A stretch of DNA of 64,000 nucleotides from positions 12,661,563 to 12,725,562 of the forward strand of contig NC_057922.1 of the NCBI RefSeq assembly GCF_018873765.1, in the 5' to 3' direction. Made by a program: the position numbers and the translations under genes. How positions within the stretch are numbered: the stretch's first letter is position 1; each line of letters opens with the position of its first letter. The DNA comes from Telopea speciosissima. Taxonomy: Eukaryota > Streptophyta > Magnoliopsida > Proteales > Proteaceae. This document shows positions 35,166-46,664 of this stretch, one piece after another. The notes below the pieces were generated by a model, which saw nothing but the letters and a program-made list of their open reading frames with translations, made no database searches and was not told the origin of the DNA.

Positions 35166-35272
35166 CTAATCTTTGTCCATAAACAGCCAATTACAGTTGC
35201 TTATGCTGTATTATACTTGTTTTGTAAAATTCATTCTTTAAAAAAGAGTTCAATTTAATCATAATGAATTCA

Positions 35273-35415
35273 AGAGGCGGGCCTTGGTGTAACAAATTCG
35301 AATCTGAAAACAATCTCCCTGCAAAAACAGGGATAAGATTGCATACATAATGAACTACCCAAACCCCAAAATGGCCATGGGCGAGGAAAACTCTAATCTT
35401 AAAAAGAGGTGCACC
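35273..35415 (+). mobile_element. Diverged Au-type SINE with a damaged head
   Basis: The plus strand reads GCGGGCCTTGGTGTAAC, then a B-box-like TTCGAATC, then ACAGGGATAAGATTGCATACA, the order expected for an Au SINE. About 30-40 bp of the tRNA-like head is missing, and the end is poorly defined. Confidence 0.55.
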
Positions 35416-36211
35416 GAGGTGAATGAGAAGCTGCAACCAAGGTTTAATAGAATATAATCAAATCAAAATTGGTCACAATTGATTCCAATCTAGATCAATC
35501 AATCCAACCAATTTATTCTTCAAACACTATAGTTGTAACATTCTTTTGATTAATTGGTGTCTTATTTCTAAAAATTCTATAAAAATTCATAATTAAAACA
35601 AATTTTCAAAATAATTTGAAAATGACTTATCAAAGATAATAAAAAAATTTCACCCACCCTATTACTGAAATTGCAAGTTAGAATTTTCCTTCGATTAATT
35701 GATTATCCCTTGCCTTTTTCAAAGTCTCGTACACCACAAAAAAAAAATCCAAAATAATTTAAAAGTCAAGCGCTATTCATCATGCACGCTTTCTAAACGC
35801 ACATATGAAATTATAGGGTTTTACCTTTATTGAATATTGAAAGATGAACTATGTTACATTAAAAAGTCAAATCTCTTTTTCACCACATTTGATTAAAATA
35901 ATATTTTTTACATACTAAAATGGCACAAAAAAGACAATATTACACCTTTTTTCATTTTTTTTTATAGGTCAATCTTAATGAGGGGCCCATAAGACACTAG
36001 GTTGACACCCCAAGAGGGTGGGCAGGGGTGGGGATGGAACCCAAAATGGGAGGAAATAGTAACTAAACCTGCAGATACAGGTGGAAATGACTCCAAACCA
36101 AGACCAAGGCGCAGGGCTCTTACAACGCCGCAAAATTAAGACCAAGGTTACAACTTTTGTTTCACCAACTTTTATTACAATAAGATTTTTCTTAGAATTT
36201 TTTTGATTATC

Positions 36212-36329
36212 CAAAAAAAAAAAGAAAAAAAAAAATAAAGACATATCCAGTGTACGAGACTCCCGCCACTACAAGGTTTGGAGAGAATCATAACGTACGC
36301 AGCCTTAGCCTTGCTTGTCCCGCCACTTT
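36212..36329 (-). mobile_element. 5'-truncated Au-type SINE with T-rich tail
   Basis: The body (CAGTGTACGAGACTCCCGCC, AACGTACGCAGCCTTAGCC) lies between perfect 16-bp duplications AATTTTTTTGATTATC (36196-36211 and 36330-36345). The A-rich left end is the 3' tail seen from the plus strand. Confidence 0.85.
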
Positions 36330-36345
36330 AATTTTTTTGATTATC

Positions 36346-39300
36346 AAGTTGTCCTTTTACCTTGGAACACCAGAAGTCCAACTATCGACCCAGAATAATC
36401 TGGTCCTGTGCCAAATTGGGAATTTTTGACATTCGTTATCCCAAATTTTGATTAAGCATACTATTTCTAACAAATTTTATTCCGGAAAATCCAATCCTGG
36501 TCTTGAGAACTCTCTCTCAATCAGGAAGAAGCGTTCTTATAAAAAGCTTCCTATCATCCTTGCCAAATCACATGGTGTCAACATTTTGATTGGCCGACAC
36601 GGCACTAAACAATTTTGACAACATACAATACTGTTGATGAAACTATAAGCTCCACATAACCAATCAGAAGAAGCAAAATTACCTGATGATGAACCACACT
36701 GTTTTGCTGTCTAGCGAGTGAAAGACCACCAGATCACGTACACAAGCAACAGGGGAAAGAAGCATGACTTGATGAGACCTTGAACAGTCATCATGCAGCT
36801 GCTGCACCAAATCCTTGGCATCCTTCTAAAGGATCTACTCAACATCACGATTTCCTCTAGGAGCAAAAGATTTGATCTTGTCTTTGGCAGAACCACATGC
36901 AAGAGATCGCAGTGGTGGTTTATGATTGGAATCCATTTCCTTAAAACTGTAGGTGGGGGGGACTTTAACCTGGCTTCTGACTCATCTCCACTAGTCTAGC
37001 GTCTTTTTGGGTAATGAATAACGGAATTGCTCGTGAGTCCACCTAGGCATTACTACAACACCATAAACCAAATAAGAAATGAGGGGGGCTTAAACTTTAT
37101 CCTTGATATTGCTTTTAAAGAAGAGATGCGTAAAGGGGCATAACTTCCCTGGATGGTTGGATGGACAAACATATCAACGGAAGGATTTTAAACTCGGAAT
37201 GGGAGGTTCAAATCGGTCCCAAAAACCCAACTCGGAATTGGCCGGAATCAATCCCAAAAACCATAGAATCAGTCCCCTTCATTTCTGAAAAACCCAGTGA
37301 TCCATTCCCAAAAATTCTAGAATCGTCAACTTCAAAACATCCAGAATCAAGATCGATCACAGCTGATCAGATATTTGAAACAGTAATGGATGCAGATGAT
37401 GCATCTGAAGTGCGAGAATCTAGGTATAGGATGGTCAAGAACAGCGAGTGCTGAATCAAATCCACTGCTGATGCTTGTGGATTGCGAGATGTGAATTCAT
37501 GTGGGTCGCATTGATTCATTCTCCAGCTGCATATCTGGCTCCAAAGATGATGGGTGAATTGCAAAATTTTCCCATGTACAAAGATTTACTTTGGTTGGAG
37601 AAAGCACCAGGTCACCTTCACTGGGTTGGGTTGATCAAAGATCCAAGAAAGAGGACAGAACTCTCAACAGCCATGTGACCTATTGGGATGGTAATTCAGT
37701 TGCAGTCTTCTAGGAGGCATACAGAGCCATTGCTGCAGAGTTGGAAACTGGAAATGTTGGACGAGAATTTGGTCAAAGGCAACACTAATATGAGCAAAAG
37801 CAGAGGAATTGATGGGGAGGTGTAATGTAATGACGTGTTTAGAAAGATTGTACTGATTTCTTGGGCAACTATTGGAGAGACTTGTATTGCCATACGAGTG
37901 CGACCCACATGTATCAGTATTGCATAAGATCCATCACCTGGAATATTCTCAATCCTAGCCAAGAACCCAAATAACTTAGAATCCCAGCTACCAATCATCC
38001 AAGGGGCAAGGTAACTAGGTAAGCCAGATTTTAGCCAAGGGACAGAGTGAATCATTGCATGGGGACAACTATAACCAATCATTCCGATCAGCAACAATAT
38101 TACTGTGATTGCATGTCGTAGTAACATTTAAAACATTATGCTAAGACACACATACACACTTGCAAAAGAGGTACACAAACATAGTAATTCTCATTACAAT
38201 GATGGCTAGCTAAAAAGTATGATTACAAATGGAAAAAGTAGGAAAATGATTGCATCCCTCTGATGCTCTTTACCCTCTTGTGATATTGCCGGTTAACCTA
38301 GCTAGGTACCCCGTACCCCCTGACCCAATCACCACTCACAATAGCATGTTCCATAGATGGGACAAGTCAAAAGTCTTACATAGTGATCCAAAAGATACAA
38401 GTTTATCTCATGTTCAAGTTGGCCTACAGTGCAGAGCTTCCAATTCCACCAACAGAGATTTGCTCCTTGAAAATGCTCCCTCCTCTCTGTTCACATTATA
38501 CCTTATCTATGAATATAATAAAATGAAATCTCTTAAGATCCAAGAAGATTCAAAACAAAATAATAATAATCATCCATCATTCTGCTCTATTCATGTCATT
38601 TTGAATTTGAAACTGAGGATTTTAACCCTTGCTCTACTCTTATGTGATTTTGCAACTGAGATTCTAGGAACTTTACTTTAATTCTGGCTCTACGTTGGAT
38701 TTTTCTTTTCCCCCAGATAATTAATGGACTATGTCAACAGCAGAGGGAGAGAAGAAATCCCGACATAAGTATGTTAGCAATTCAACCCAACTAAATTTTC
38801 TGAGTTGTGGTTTGAGAAACGATGTCATCTTAGAAAAAAATTTCTGGTTCACCTAAAATTTTAAGCTTAATTTTCAATCACTCAGGGTAAAATTAGTTCA
38901 AGCTAATGGCCATGGAGAATGCAGAATTCGTTAAAAAGATCATTAAAAATTGTCCATTGGAAAACTGTGATTAACAACCAGTAAGGATATAAGCACACTT
39001 GACGAACAAAAAAGCAATGGGAGGGAATGGTTAAGAGGCTCTGATCAATTCATGGCTGACGTTGATATTTAATCAATTGCAGCAAATAACGCTAATGAGC
39101 TAAGAAGCCAACTGATGCAGATGCCAAGTACAAGAGGAAGAGGAGGCTAAAGTAGCCTGTGGTTCCAGATTCCTGTTCTTAAGAGAATTCCAGTTCTGTT
39201 CTATCGTGGGGTTGTGTTTGTAGTTTTCTTTTTATCTTCTGATTGTTATTAATTGATATTGTTAAGTCTGGATTGGGTCTCGTTGTCCAGTTTTGTTTCT

Positions 39301-39579
39301 TAGAGTCTAAGTTGAATAGGACTTCTATTCCTAGCTGGTCGATGCAAGAGTTTGAGTCTATTCGTTTGGGTTTGTTTCTTAGTTTGGTTGTGTTTGAGTG
39401 GATTTTCAATTCAGGATTGACTTTAACTAGTGTTTTATGCTCCCAAGCCTGGATAAAGGAGGAGGGTTGGTGCGTCAGGTCGGCAGCTGATACTATTTGA
39501 AAAAAAAAAAAAAGCCCAACCCTTTTGCATGGATCCTAGAAATTTATATTTTTGACCTTATACTACCCGGAAGTGATGT
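36346..39579. other. Intergenic region without a supported gene
   Basis: Several short open frames occur (for example 37696-38127 on the minus strand, 143 codons), but none shows a domain I recognise or a plausible splice structure. The degenerate AATCGG repeat recurs at 37185-37330. Confidence 0.4.
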
Positions 39580-40424
39580 GCTGCACTAGGGATACTTGCT
39601 GGTGGGATGATGAAGTTCAAGCAGGAATTAAGGCTAAGATATCGTTTTAAAACTTGGGAAACAACTAAGGATGATGAGGATTTAAAAGGGTATAAATTTG
39701 CTAGAAATGAAGCTATGAAGATGATTGGGAAAGCAAGGACCAAGAAATAGGAGGATCTCTATAACAATTTAGGTACAAAGATGGGGGGAAAGGTATCTAC
39801 AAACTAGCTAAAATGAGGGAAATGAAAAGTAATTTCAAACATATGAGATGCATTAAAAGTGAAGACGATGGAAATAAGTAAAGCAGGTAGGTCCTAATGG
39901 TATTCCAATAGAGGTGTGGAAGAGCTTAGGAATTACTGAAAAACTTGGCTAACTAAGTTGTTTAATAAGAATATTAGCACAAACAAAATACCAGATGAAT
40001 GGAGGAGAAGCATTGTGGTTCCAATTAACAAAAATAAAGGTGATATTCAAAGTAGTAATAACTATAAAAGAATAAAACAAACCCACCTGAGACAAGAAAC
40101 TAATATTTCGGACAACCAATGTGGTTTTATGCCACGAAGATCAACCATGAAGCTAATTATTTTCGTAGGAGAATATTTAAAAGATTTAGAGAATGGAAGA
40201 AGGATCTCCATATAGTATTTATTGACTTAGAAAAAGCTTATGATAGAGTACCTAAAGAGCTTATTTGGCAAGTATTGGAGAAGAAAAGTGTTTAGAATGA
40301 ATATATGGACATGATTAAAGATATGTATAACGGTGTAGTAACTAGTCTAAGAACTGTGGGGGGAAATTGTAGAGAATTCCCAATTACAATTGGATTACAT
40401 CAAGGATCAGCTTGAAGTCCATAT
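39580..40424 (+). pseudogene. RTE-like LINE reverse transcriptase, left fragment (broken)
   Basis: Several frames with stops encode pieces of a LINE reverse transcriptase: [25 protein letters not shown], then LEKAYDRVP-like palm sequence and a GNCREFPITIGLHQGSA segment. The match stops at the SPY codons near 40424 and resumes with the next residues at 43935, so the element was split by insertion or rearrangement. At least five nonsense codons show it is inactive. Confidence 0.7.
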
Positions 40425-40759
40425 AATGTGTTCTAGATAATTAAAATAAGATTTAAGAACAAAATAACCACAGGACAGAATCTGCACTGATGTAGGGAAA
40501 GTTAGGTAGCGACAGATTTAACAATGAATCAGCAATCCATCATCAAGGAGTCAGATGGGACTAGAAAAAAATCTGCAGACCCTATATACTGTAGGATATA
40601 TGCTCCAAAACTGAAAATGATCCAACGGATGGATCTGCAGAAATTGACTAGAGCAGAAGTTTGTAACTACCAAACCAGAAAATTACTAACTAGAATAACA
40701 CAGTGGTAGCTCAGGATCCACAAATCAGATGGACCTCTAAATCTCGTCGAATGAATTAC

Positions 40760-41336
40760 TGTTTAAGGAGAATAACATATCAAAACTTGAGCCATATCCA
40801 AGGGCTGGATTGACAGAGATTGCAGGGCCAAAAAAGAGAAAATAGTGGTCACAGATGCCGTAACAGAGGTAAACCTTACACAAAATAAAGGAAATGTCAG
40901 GTAAGTATTCAGACCCGCAAAACTAAGTTTCAAATCACCTCTAAACCTCCCACGCAAGGCTTGTTTAATCTTCTGGAAAATTAAAAAGAAGAGGGGAATG
41001 AAGGGGGAATATGGCCTGTCTTCACTACCAAGGCCTGTGGGAAAAGGCATCACCACCAGTCCCAATCCAAGGATTCACCATCTTGGAGTTGCTGCTACTT
41101 CACCACAGTAGACATCAACATCATAATGAAGAAGACAAAATAGTATTAGCCAGACTTGTGGGCTGTGGTAGCCCTCCTCTTGTATTTATTAAATATGAAT
41201 TATAGGTTACAAAAATAAAAATTATTGTTACTAAGTAGCATACAACTTGAAAATAGAAACTTCCTAAGAGTCTTATTATTGCCATAACATCAAAATAGAA
41301 ACTCATATGTTGCTAATGGCTTAGCAACTAAGACTA
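40760..41336 (-). repeat. Diverged third copy of LTR-like repeat A, reversed
   Basis: The minus strand matches repeats A and B in order: TTAGTTGCTAAGCCATTAGCAAC, TTTCTATTTT, AATAAATACAAGAG, CTACTGTGGTGAA, GGCCTTGGTAGTGAAGACAG and CATATTCCCC. It is much more diverged than A is from B, and a SINE sits at its boundary. Confidence 0.5.
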
Positions 41337-41501
41337 CAAATGGCGTACCCAGTGCACGAGGCTCCCACCACTGTGGGGTCTGGGGAGGGTCATATTGTAC
41401 ACAGCCTTACCCCCGCTTCAGGAGAGGCTATTTCCTGACTCGAATCCACAACCGCTAAGTCGCTATGGAGAAACCTTACCATTGCACCGAGGCCCACCTT
41501 C
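41337..41501 (-). mobile_element. Au-type SINE, full length (about 165 bp)
   Basis: The body GGGGTCTGGGGAGGGTCATA and a tRNA-like head (reverse strand, GGGCCTCGGTGCAATGG) are intact. Flanks GCTTAGCAACTAAGACTA (41319-41336) and GCTTAGAAACTAAGACTA (41502-41519) form an 18-bp target duplication with one mismatch, so it inserted into the reversed repeat A copy. Confidence 0.85.
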
Positions 41502-41871
41502 GCTTAGAAACTAAGACTAGTACAAGAAAATAGAAACTGTGACAAAATAGTACTAAATATCCTTTACATGTGGCAGGCAGCAACATGGGCCCAAAATATT
41601 CAAAAAAATCCCCTCCACAGCCGCTGGTCGGTGGCTACATATGGGGCACAATAGGGCCTAGTAATGGGCTTAAGTATAACCAACACACGAGCCCAAGTAT
41701 GGGTCTGCCTATAACTTAAGTCGATGGCCTAATGTGGGCTTTGGACTATTCTGACTCATGTGTTCTAAGTTACAAGATTTCTCCATATTCTGGTTGTTTT
41801 CTCTATTCCTGCAATCCTGTTGAACTAGTCTCTACTGGATTATTCTGGTTTGGGGATTAGTATACATTACT

Positions 41872-41883
41872 TGGTATCAGAGC
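41872..41883 (+). other. Primer binding site for initiator-Met tRNA
   Basis: TGGTATCAGAGC is the standard plant retrotransposon primer site complementary to the tRNA-iMet 3' end. It lies just before the gag-like frames, which places the end of a 5' LTR near 41870. No matching 3' LTR was found. Confidence 0.75.
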
Positions 41884-43700
41884 AACGGCAAGTACTGGAG
41901 ATAACAGTGGAAGTGGAAACAATGATGTTCTGAACCAGTTCATTGTGATGGTTAGGAAACTGTCAGAAGAAGTTGCAGTTTCGAAATAGCAAAGGAAAGA
42001 TGCTCCTAATGCTCTAAGACCTGAGATTCCTAGCATTCCTAGGGAAGAAGAAAGAGAGCAGTCACATTCAGCTGCTAACAACAACTCTAGAATGTTGGGA
42101 AGAGTAGCCTATAGAACACCCTCAAAGCAAATATCCCTTGAAGATGTTGTACGAACAATTGTTGAAAATTGAAAATAAACTAGAGCAAGAAAGTCAAACT
42201 AGAAGTCAAAGAATACAATGGGAAGCTAGACATATTCTTTGGTTGCTTGTCTCTCTCGACAACTATTTTGGCTGGTATGACATGTCCGAGGAGAGAAAGC
42301 TGAAATTTGCATGGGCCAAGCTCACCGGTCATGCCAAAAAATTGTGGAGAATTCATGAGTAATGGCTATGTGTCCACCACACTGAACGTACTACATGAGA
42401 GGAGATGAAGGAGGAGCTGAAGATTAAATATCTCCCGGAGACATTCAAGGTCAAATTGCATGACAAGTTCAATAATTCATATCAAGGCAATCTATCAGTG
42501 ACTGATTACATGGAGCAATTTGATGCACTTACCTTCCGCACAGGTATCAATGAAGAAGAGTTGCAGCTGATCTCACATTTCAAATCAGGTCTAAATCCTG
42601 ATATTCGAAAGGAGCTCAATGTTTGTAATCCATTTGACCTTCAAGATTGCTTCCAGAAGGCACTCCAAGGAGAGGAGCACTTAAAGCAGCCCTCTAGGAG
42701 GTTTGGTTCTCAAGCCGAGGAGTACCGGGGAGCACCTACAGCTGGTACTGCTAAAGGAAGACCCTCAAGCACTATCAAAGACTAGTAAAACACCTACAAA
42801 CAGCACCAGTGATACTAAATGCTACTATTGTCTTAAGGTGGGGGGCACTGCTAAGTTTTGTCCTATAAAGAGGAAGACTAATGCAGCTGCCATTACAAAT
42901 GAAGAAGAAGATAATGAAAAACTGAGGAGTTGGATGGCTATCCTCCAGATGAAGAACAAAAGTATGATGAGGAGGAGGAAGAAGCAGCCTATGGGGGTTC
43001 ATGTGGTGAGTAGAATTTTGTTGGCCGAAACTAGAGGAGAAGATTGGAGGCAGTATTTTCTGAAGTAAAGGAGAAGAGTGGAGGCGACATTGGAAAATCT
43101 ACACATGCATGACAAGTGGACCAAAAACTGCTGAGGTTATTGTGGACAGAAGTAGTTACATTAAGGTGGTATCTAAAACCTTTGTTGATAGGGCTAAGTT
43201 ACCTACAAAGAAGCATCCACAGCCTTCTAAGGTCTGACTCATTAATGGAAACAAATCGGAAGTAAGTCAAAGATATTCTATTCCACTAAAGCTTCAATCT
43301 TATGAAGAAGTATGGTGTGACGTGTTACCGATGAAATTGACAGATGTGTGCTGTTAGGCCAACCAAAGATTTATGACAATAATATGGTGGTTGGAGATCA
43401 AGCTCAATCCCATTAACATACCAGCTGAGAAGGCAAGAAGGAACACTCTAAAGAGAAAGCAGGAGGAAAAAAGAAAACCTTAGCACTTCCACAGAAGCAG
43501 TTCATTGAAACCAGTAATTCAGGACTTATCTTGACTATAGTGAACGTGAGAAGTGACCACTCAACCAGAAATTAAACTTCCAAACTCAATAAAGGAACTG
43601 ATTTCTGATAATTCAGACTTAGTACCTGAAGAACCACCTAATGAGCTACCACTAATTAGGGATATTCTATTAGAATACTTGCTGTAAGGCTATTGTGTGT
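41884..43700 (+). pseudogene. Ty3-type retrotransposon gag and protease remnant
   Basis: Broken frames encode a retrotransposon Gag domain (WYDMSEERKLKFAWAKLTGH; FNNSYQGNLSVTDYMEQF; LISHFKSGLNPDIRKEL), a zinc knuckle CYYCLKVGGTAKFC in which the usual His is replaced by Gly, and a protease-like stretch around 43130-43400 (IVDRSSYIKVVSKTF, then LLGQPKIYDN-like sequence after frame changes). Stops and frameshifts occur throughout. Reverse transcriptase and integrase of this element are missing, so it is a truncated copy. Confidence 0.75.
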
Positions 43701-43934
43701 AAAATTGTTTTATGGGGAAATAATTTAGTATGTAGAGATATATTTGGAACTATACTCTGAACCTCTGACATATTTGCTGGAGAGAGATTAAAAGTCCTTT
43801 CTAAGCTATTCTCACAAACCTACATCTCTTATCTTCCTTTCTTTCTCCACTTTCGTTACTTGCTATCTTGCAACTTGCAGAGAAGAAAAGTGTTAGAGAA
43901 GACAAGTGTTTTGAATAAATAAGTGGACAAAATT

Positions 43935-44700
43935 AAGCCCATATCTGTTTGCGCTCACTATAGATGAGCTTACTAAAGACCTTTCGTGTATGCTTTTCGT
44001 TGGTGATATAGTTTTGGTAGATGAAACAAAAGTTTGGATAAATGCCAAGTTGGAATCAAAAGATTCAAAAATAAGTAGAACAAAACCAGAGTATTTGATG
44101 AGTAACTTTAGTAACAATAGAATTGAAAGTGGGATAACGATTGATGATAGGGAGAAATAGAGGATGATGTTGCACAAAGAATCAAAGCAGTGCTGATGAA
44201 GTGGAGAGGTGCGTGCAAAGTGTTGTGTGATCGACATATTCCTTTAAAACAAAGGAAAATTTTATAGGACAGTTATATAACCAGCAATGATGTATGGAGC
44301 TGAATGTTGGACGGTGAAAAAATAAGATATAAACAAACTTAGCATTGTTGAAATGAGGATGCTGAGATGGATGAGTGGTAAAACTAGAAAAGAAAATATA
44401 ACAAATTAAAACTAATTTAGGAGTAATTTTAATTCACGATAAGTTGAGAGAAAGTTGTTCGATGTGGTATGGACGGTATGGACATATGCAACAGAGGCCT
44501 TTGCATGCTCCAATAAGGGGGAGGTGGTATGATTTAGATTGGAGGAACTAAAAGAGCCAAGGATAGGCCTAAAATGACTCTAAGAGAAGTGGTGAGGAAA
44601 GACATGCAAAGCTTAGGACTAATAAAAAGTATGGCTTTGAATAGAGTTGATTAGAGAAGAAGATTCATGTAGCCGATGGGATTGAGTTGAGTTGTATTTA
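43935..44700 (+). pseudogene. RTE-like LINE reverse transcriptase, right fragment (broken)
   Basis: It resumes the LINE frame at SPYLFALT and continues with IVLVDETKVWINAKLES, EDDVAQRIKAVLMKWRGA, the MYGAECWTV region and finally LREVVRKDMQSLGL near the 3' end, with many stops. It follows on from the 39.6-40.4 kb fragment. The junctions AAGTCCATAT and AAGCCCATAT are near-identical. Confidence 0.7.
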
Positions 44701-45767
44701 GTTTATGAAGAATCGTAGATTGCAAGGTGGGGCTGAATTAAGAGGGGGAGGGGGGGGGGGGGGGGAACTTATTTGGTGGCTCCCAAAAAGCTAATGTATG
44801 TATAATCATAGGCTGTAGTTTCTCCAGCTGAGTAGTTAGAGGAATATCTAGGTGCACACAGTTGCATGCTTGTTATATTCCATGTGGTAGCTTAGTTGTT
44901 TCTTAGAATTTGTGTACATGTTGTCCACATGTTCTACAAAAATAAAAAAAGGTGCCCCCCCCCCACCCCAAAAAAAAAAATCATATGCTAAGTTTAAGCC
45001 CAAAAGGATTATCATATGGAACAATCAGCATGTAAATTTCAGACAAAATTTGGACATTTGATAATTCAAAGGGAAAGGTTCAATACAAAATAGACCATAT
45101 GATTGAACTTGACTTTGAGATTTGAAAGATGGCTAGTTCACATTGTCCCTATGCATATAATGGTCAAAATTGCCACAACAGCTCTCTACCATCAGATAGC
45201 TAAAAGCAGATGAGAAGAAAATTCACTCGACAGTTGGCCAATAACTTTTACATATATCATAATTGAAGGGCTGCTCTATTTATTCACTGGTTGCATTGGG
45301 CATATCAGCCTACCACATACTAAGGGGATACATTTCACTGTCCATACTAACTTTAGATAATAATTAATACCAACCCCAATTCAAATTCGAGCTGAACCCC
45401 AAAGAACTGATAGTCAACCATTGATCCACTCCCCCCCAAAAAAAATGATAAAGTTCCTGGCTCAGCCCCTAAGCCCAATTCATAAAATGCAGAAGTAATA
45501 TTCATTTAACAATAGCTCAAAAAAAGTACATAATCATGAAACAACTAACAGAAAGAGTGAAAATTAAACACTAATAATCAAATAAAACAACCTTAACAAC
45601 TCTAACGTTGCAAAGTTTAAACCTAAAACAAACCCCCCCCCCCCCCTCAAAAAAAAAAAATTCACTTCCACAGCTAATAATTAGTCATTTAAAAATTCAA
45701 AAGTACAGCCATTGAAAAAACAAAAAGAGAGAGCGAGCTTAGAACCCTAACCTTCAAAAACCTCCAT
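44701..45767. other. Intergenic region with long homopolymer runs
   Basis: G runs at about 44746-44764 and C/A runs at 44957-44982 and 45632-45660. No gene recognised. The right end should include the 3' UTR of the minus-strand SNRNP27 gene. Confidence 0.4.
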
Positions 45768-46394
45768 CTACCGATTACGCTCCGGTGGCAGGGGCCGATT
45801 AAACCCTCCTCTCCGATTCATATACTGCCTGGGCTGCCTCTTCGTCACAGCCCTAATACCACTAACATCAGCACCAGCCACGGGCTTCCCTTTCGTCGAA
45901 TCGAACCCAATCGGAATCCCAAACTTCTTCATCAACTCAATCTCATCCGAATCAACTTCTGCACTACCATCACCCGCAGCAGTACCACTGGATGGAACTT
46001 CCGACTGCTTCTGCTGCTGCTCTCTCGCAATGCCATCCACAAACTCTGACACGACTGCGGCTCTTTGTCGGTCCTTGTCGTCATCATCTCCTCTGCGTCG
46101 ATGGTGGTGACGGCGAGAGCGTTCGGCGGAGCGGGAGGGGGTGCTGGAGCGGGAGCGAGAACGAGAATTCAAACGGCGTTCAGGGGAACGGGTACGTGAA
46201 CGAGTGTGGCGAGAACGGATACGTTCAGGGGTACGGGACCGCTGCCGGCGGTCACGGTCTTTGCCGCGATCACGGTCACGATCTTGCTTGTCTCGTCTTC
46301 GATCTCTGTCTCTATCTCTGTCTCTGTCTCTGTCACGCTCACGGTCACGATCTCGTTCTCGTTCTCGGTCCCGTTCTCTGTCTCTCTCGCCCAT
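45768..46394 (-). CDS. U4/U6.U5 tri-snRNP 27 kDa protein (SNRNP27 family)
   Basis: A single-exon frame of 208 residues. The N-terminal half (about 1-105) is almost entirely RD/RE/RS dipeptides, as in splicing factors. The C-terminal block (IELMKKFGIPIGFDSTKGK, VTKRQPRQYMNRRGGFNRPL) is the conserved signature of the 27K tri-snRNP protein. It is a nuclear spliceosome component needed around B-complex formation. The start at MGERDRERD is the first ATG in frame and fits the family. The RS-coding repeats produce long but spurious open frames on the opposite strand. A long Mutator-like element begins about 270 bp upstream of the start codon. Confidence 0.92.
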   Translation of the reverse strand: MGERDRERDRERERDRDRERDRDRDRDRDRDRRRDKQDRDRDRGKDRDRRQRSRTPERIRSRHTRSRTRSPERRLNSRSRSRSSTPSRSAERSRRHHHRRRGDDDDKDRQRAAVVSEFVDGIAREQQQKQSEVPSSGTAAGDGSAEVDSDEIELMKKFGIPIGFDSTKGKPVAGADVSGIRAVTKRQPRQYMNRRGGFNRPLPPERNR

Positions 46395-46664
46395 GGGAGG
46401 TTCTGCACTGCTTGCTTGCTAGCTTGGTTTCTTCTTACATATTGGGGTTGTAAAGAGCTCCAATGGTTTTCAGGGTTTGCTTCGAAGTACTTTTGAAGGG
46501 ATTTTGGTAACAATAATTATAAGTTTGGTATGATTTCTATTTCTATTTCTATTTCTGTTTCTTGAGAATAATTTATGGGTTTATAAATTGAAATAAATTC
46601 TAGAATGAGAACCATGTTTGGTAATGCCTACATGTAGAATAAATTCTGTAACTACTAAATTTTA

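Noticed and set aside
36955-36999. GGGDFNL-like peptide resembling a LINE endonuclease motif
   Set aside because: Only a few residues match and there is no flanking endonuclease sequence.
37696-38127. 143-codon minus-strand frame with hydrophobic start
   Set aside because: No recognisable domain, no splice context, and repeat-rich surroundings; not enough support for a gene.
46141-46422. Long Arg/Ser and Ser/Val frames on the plus strand
   Set aside because: They are mirror frames of the RS-coding repeat of SNRNP27 on the minus strand.
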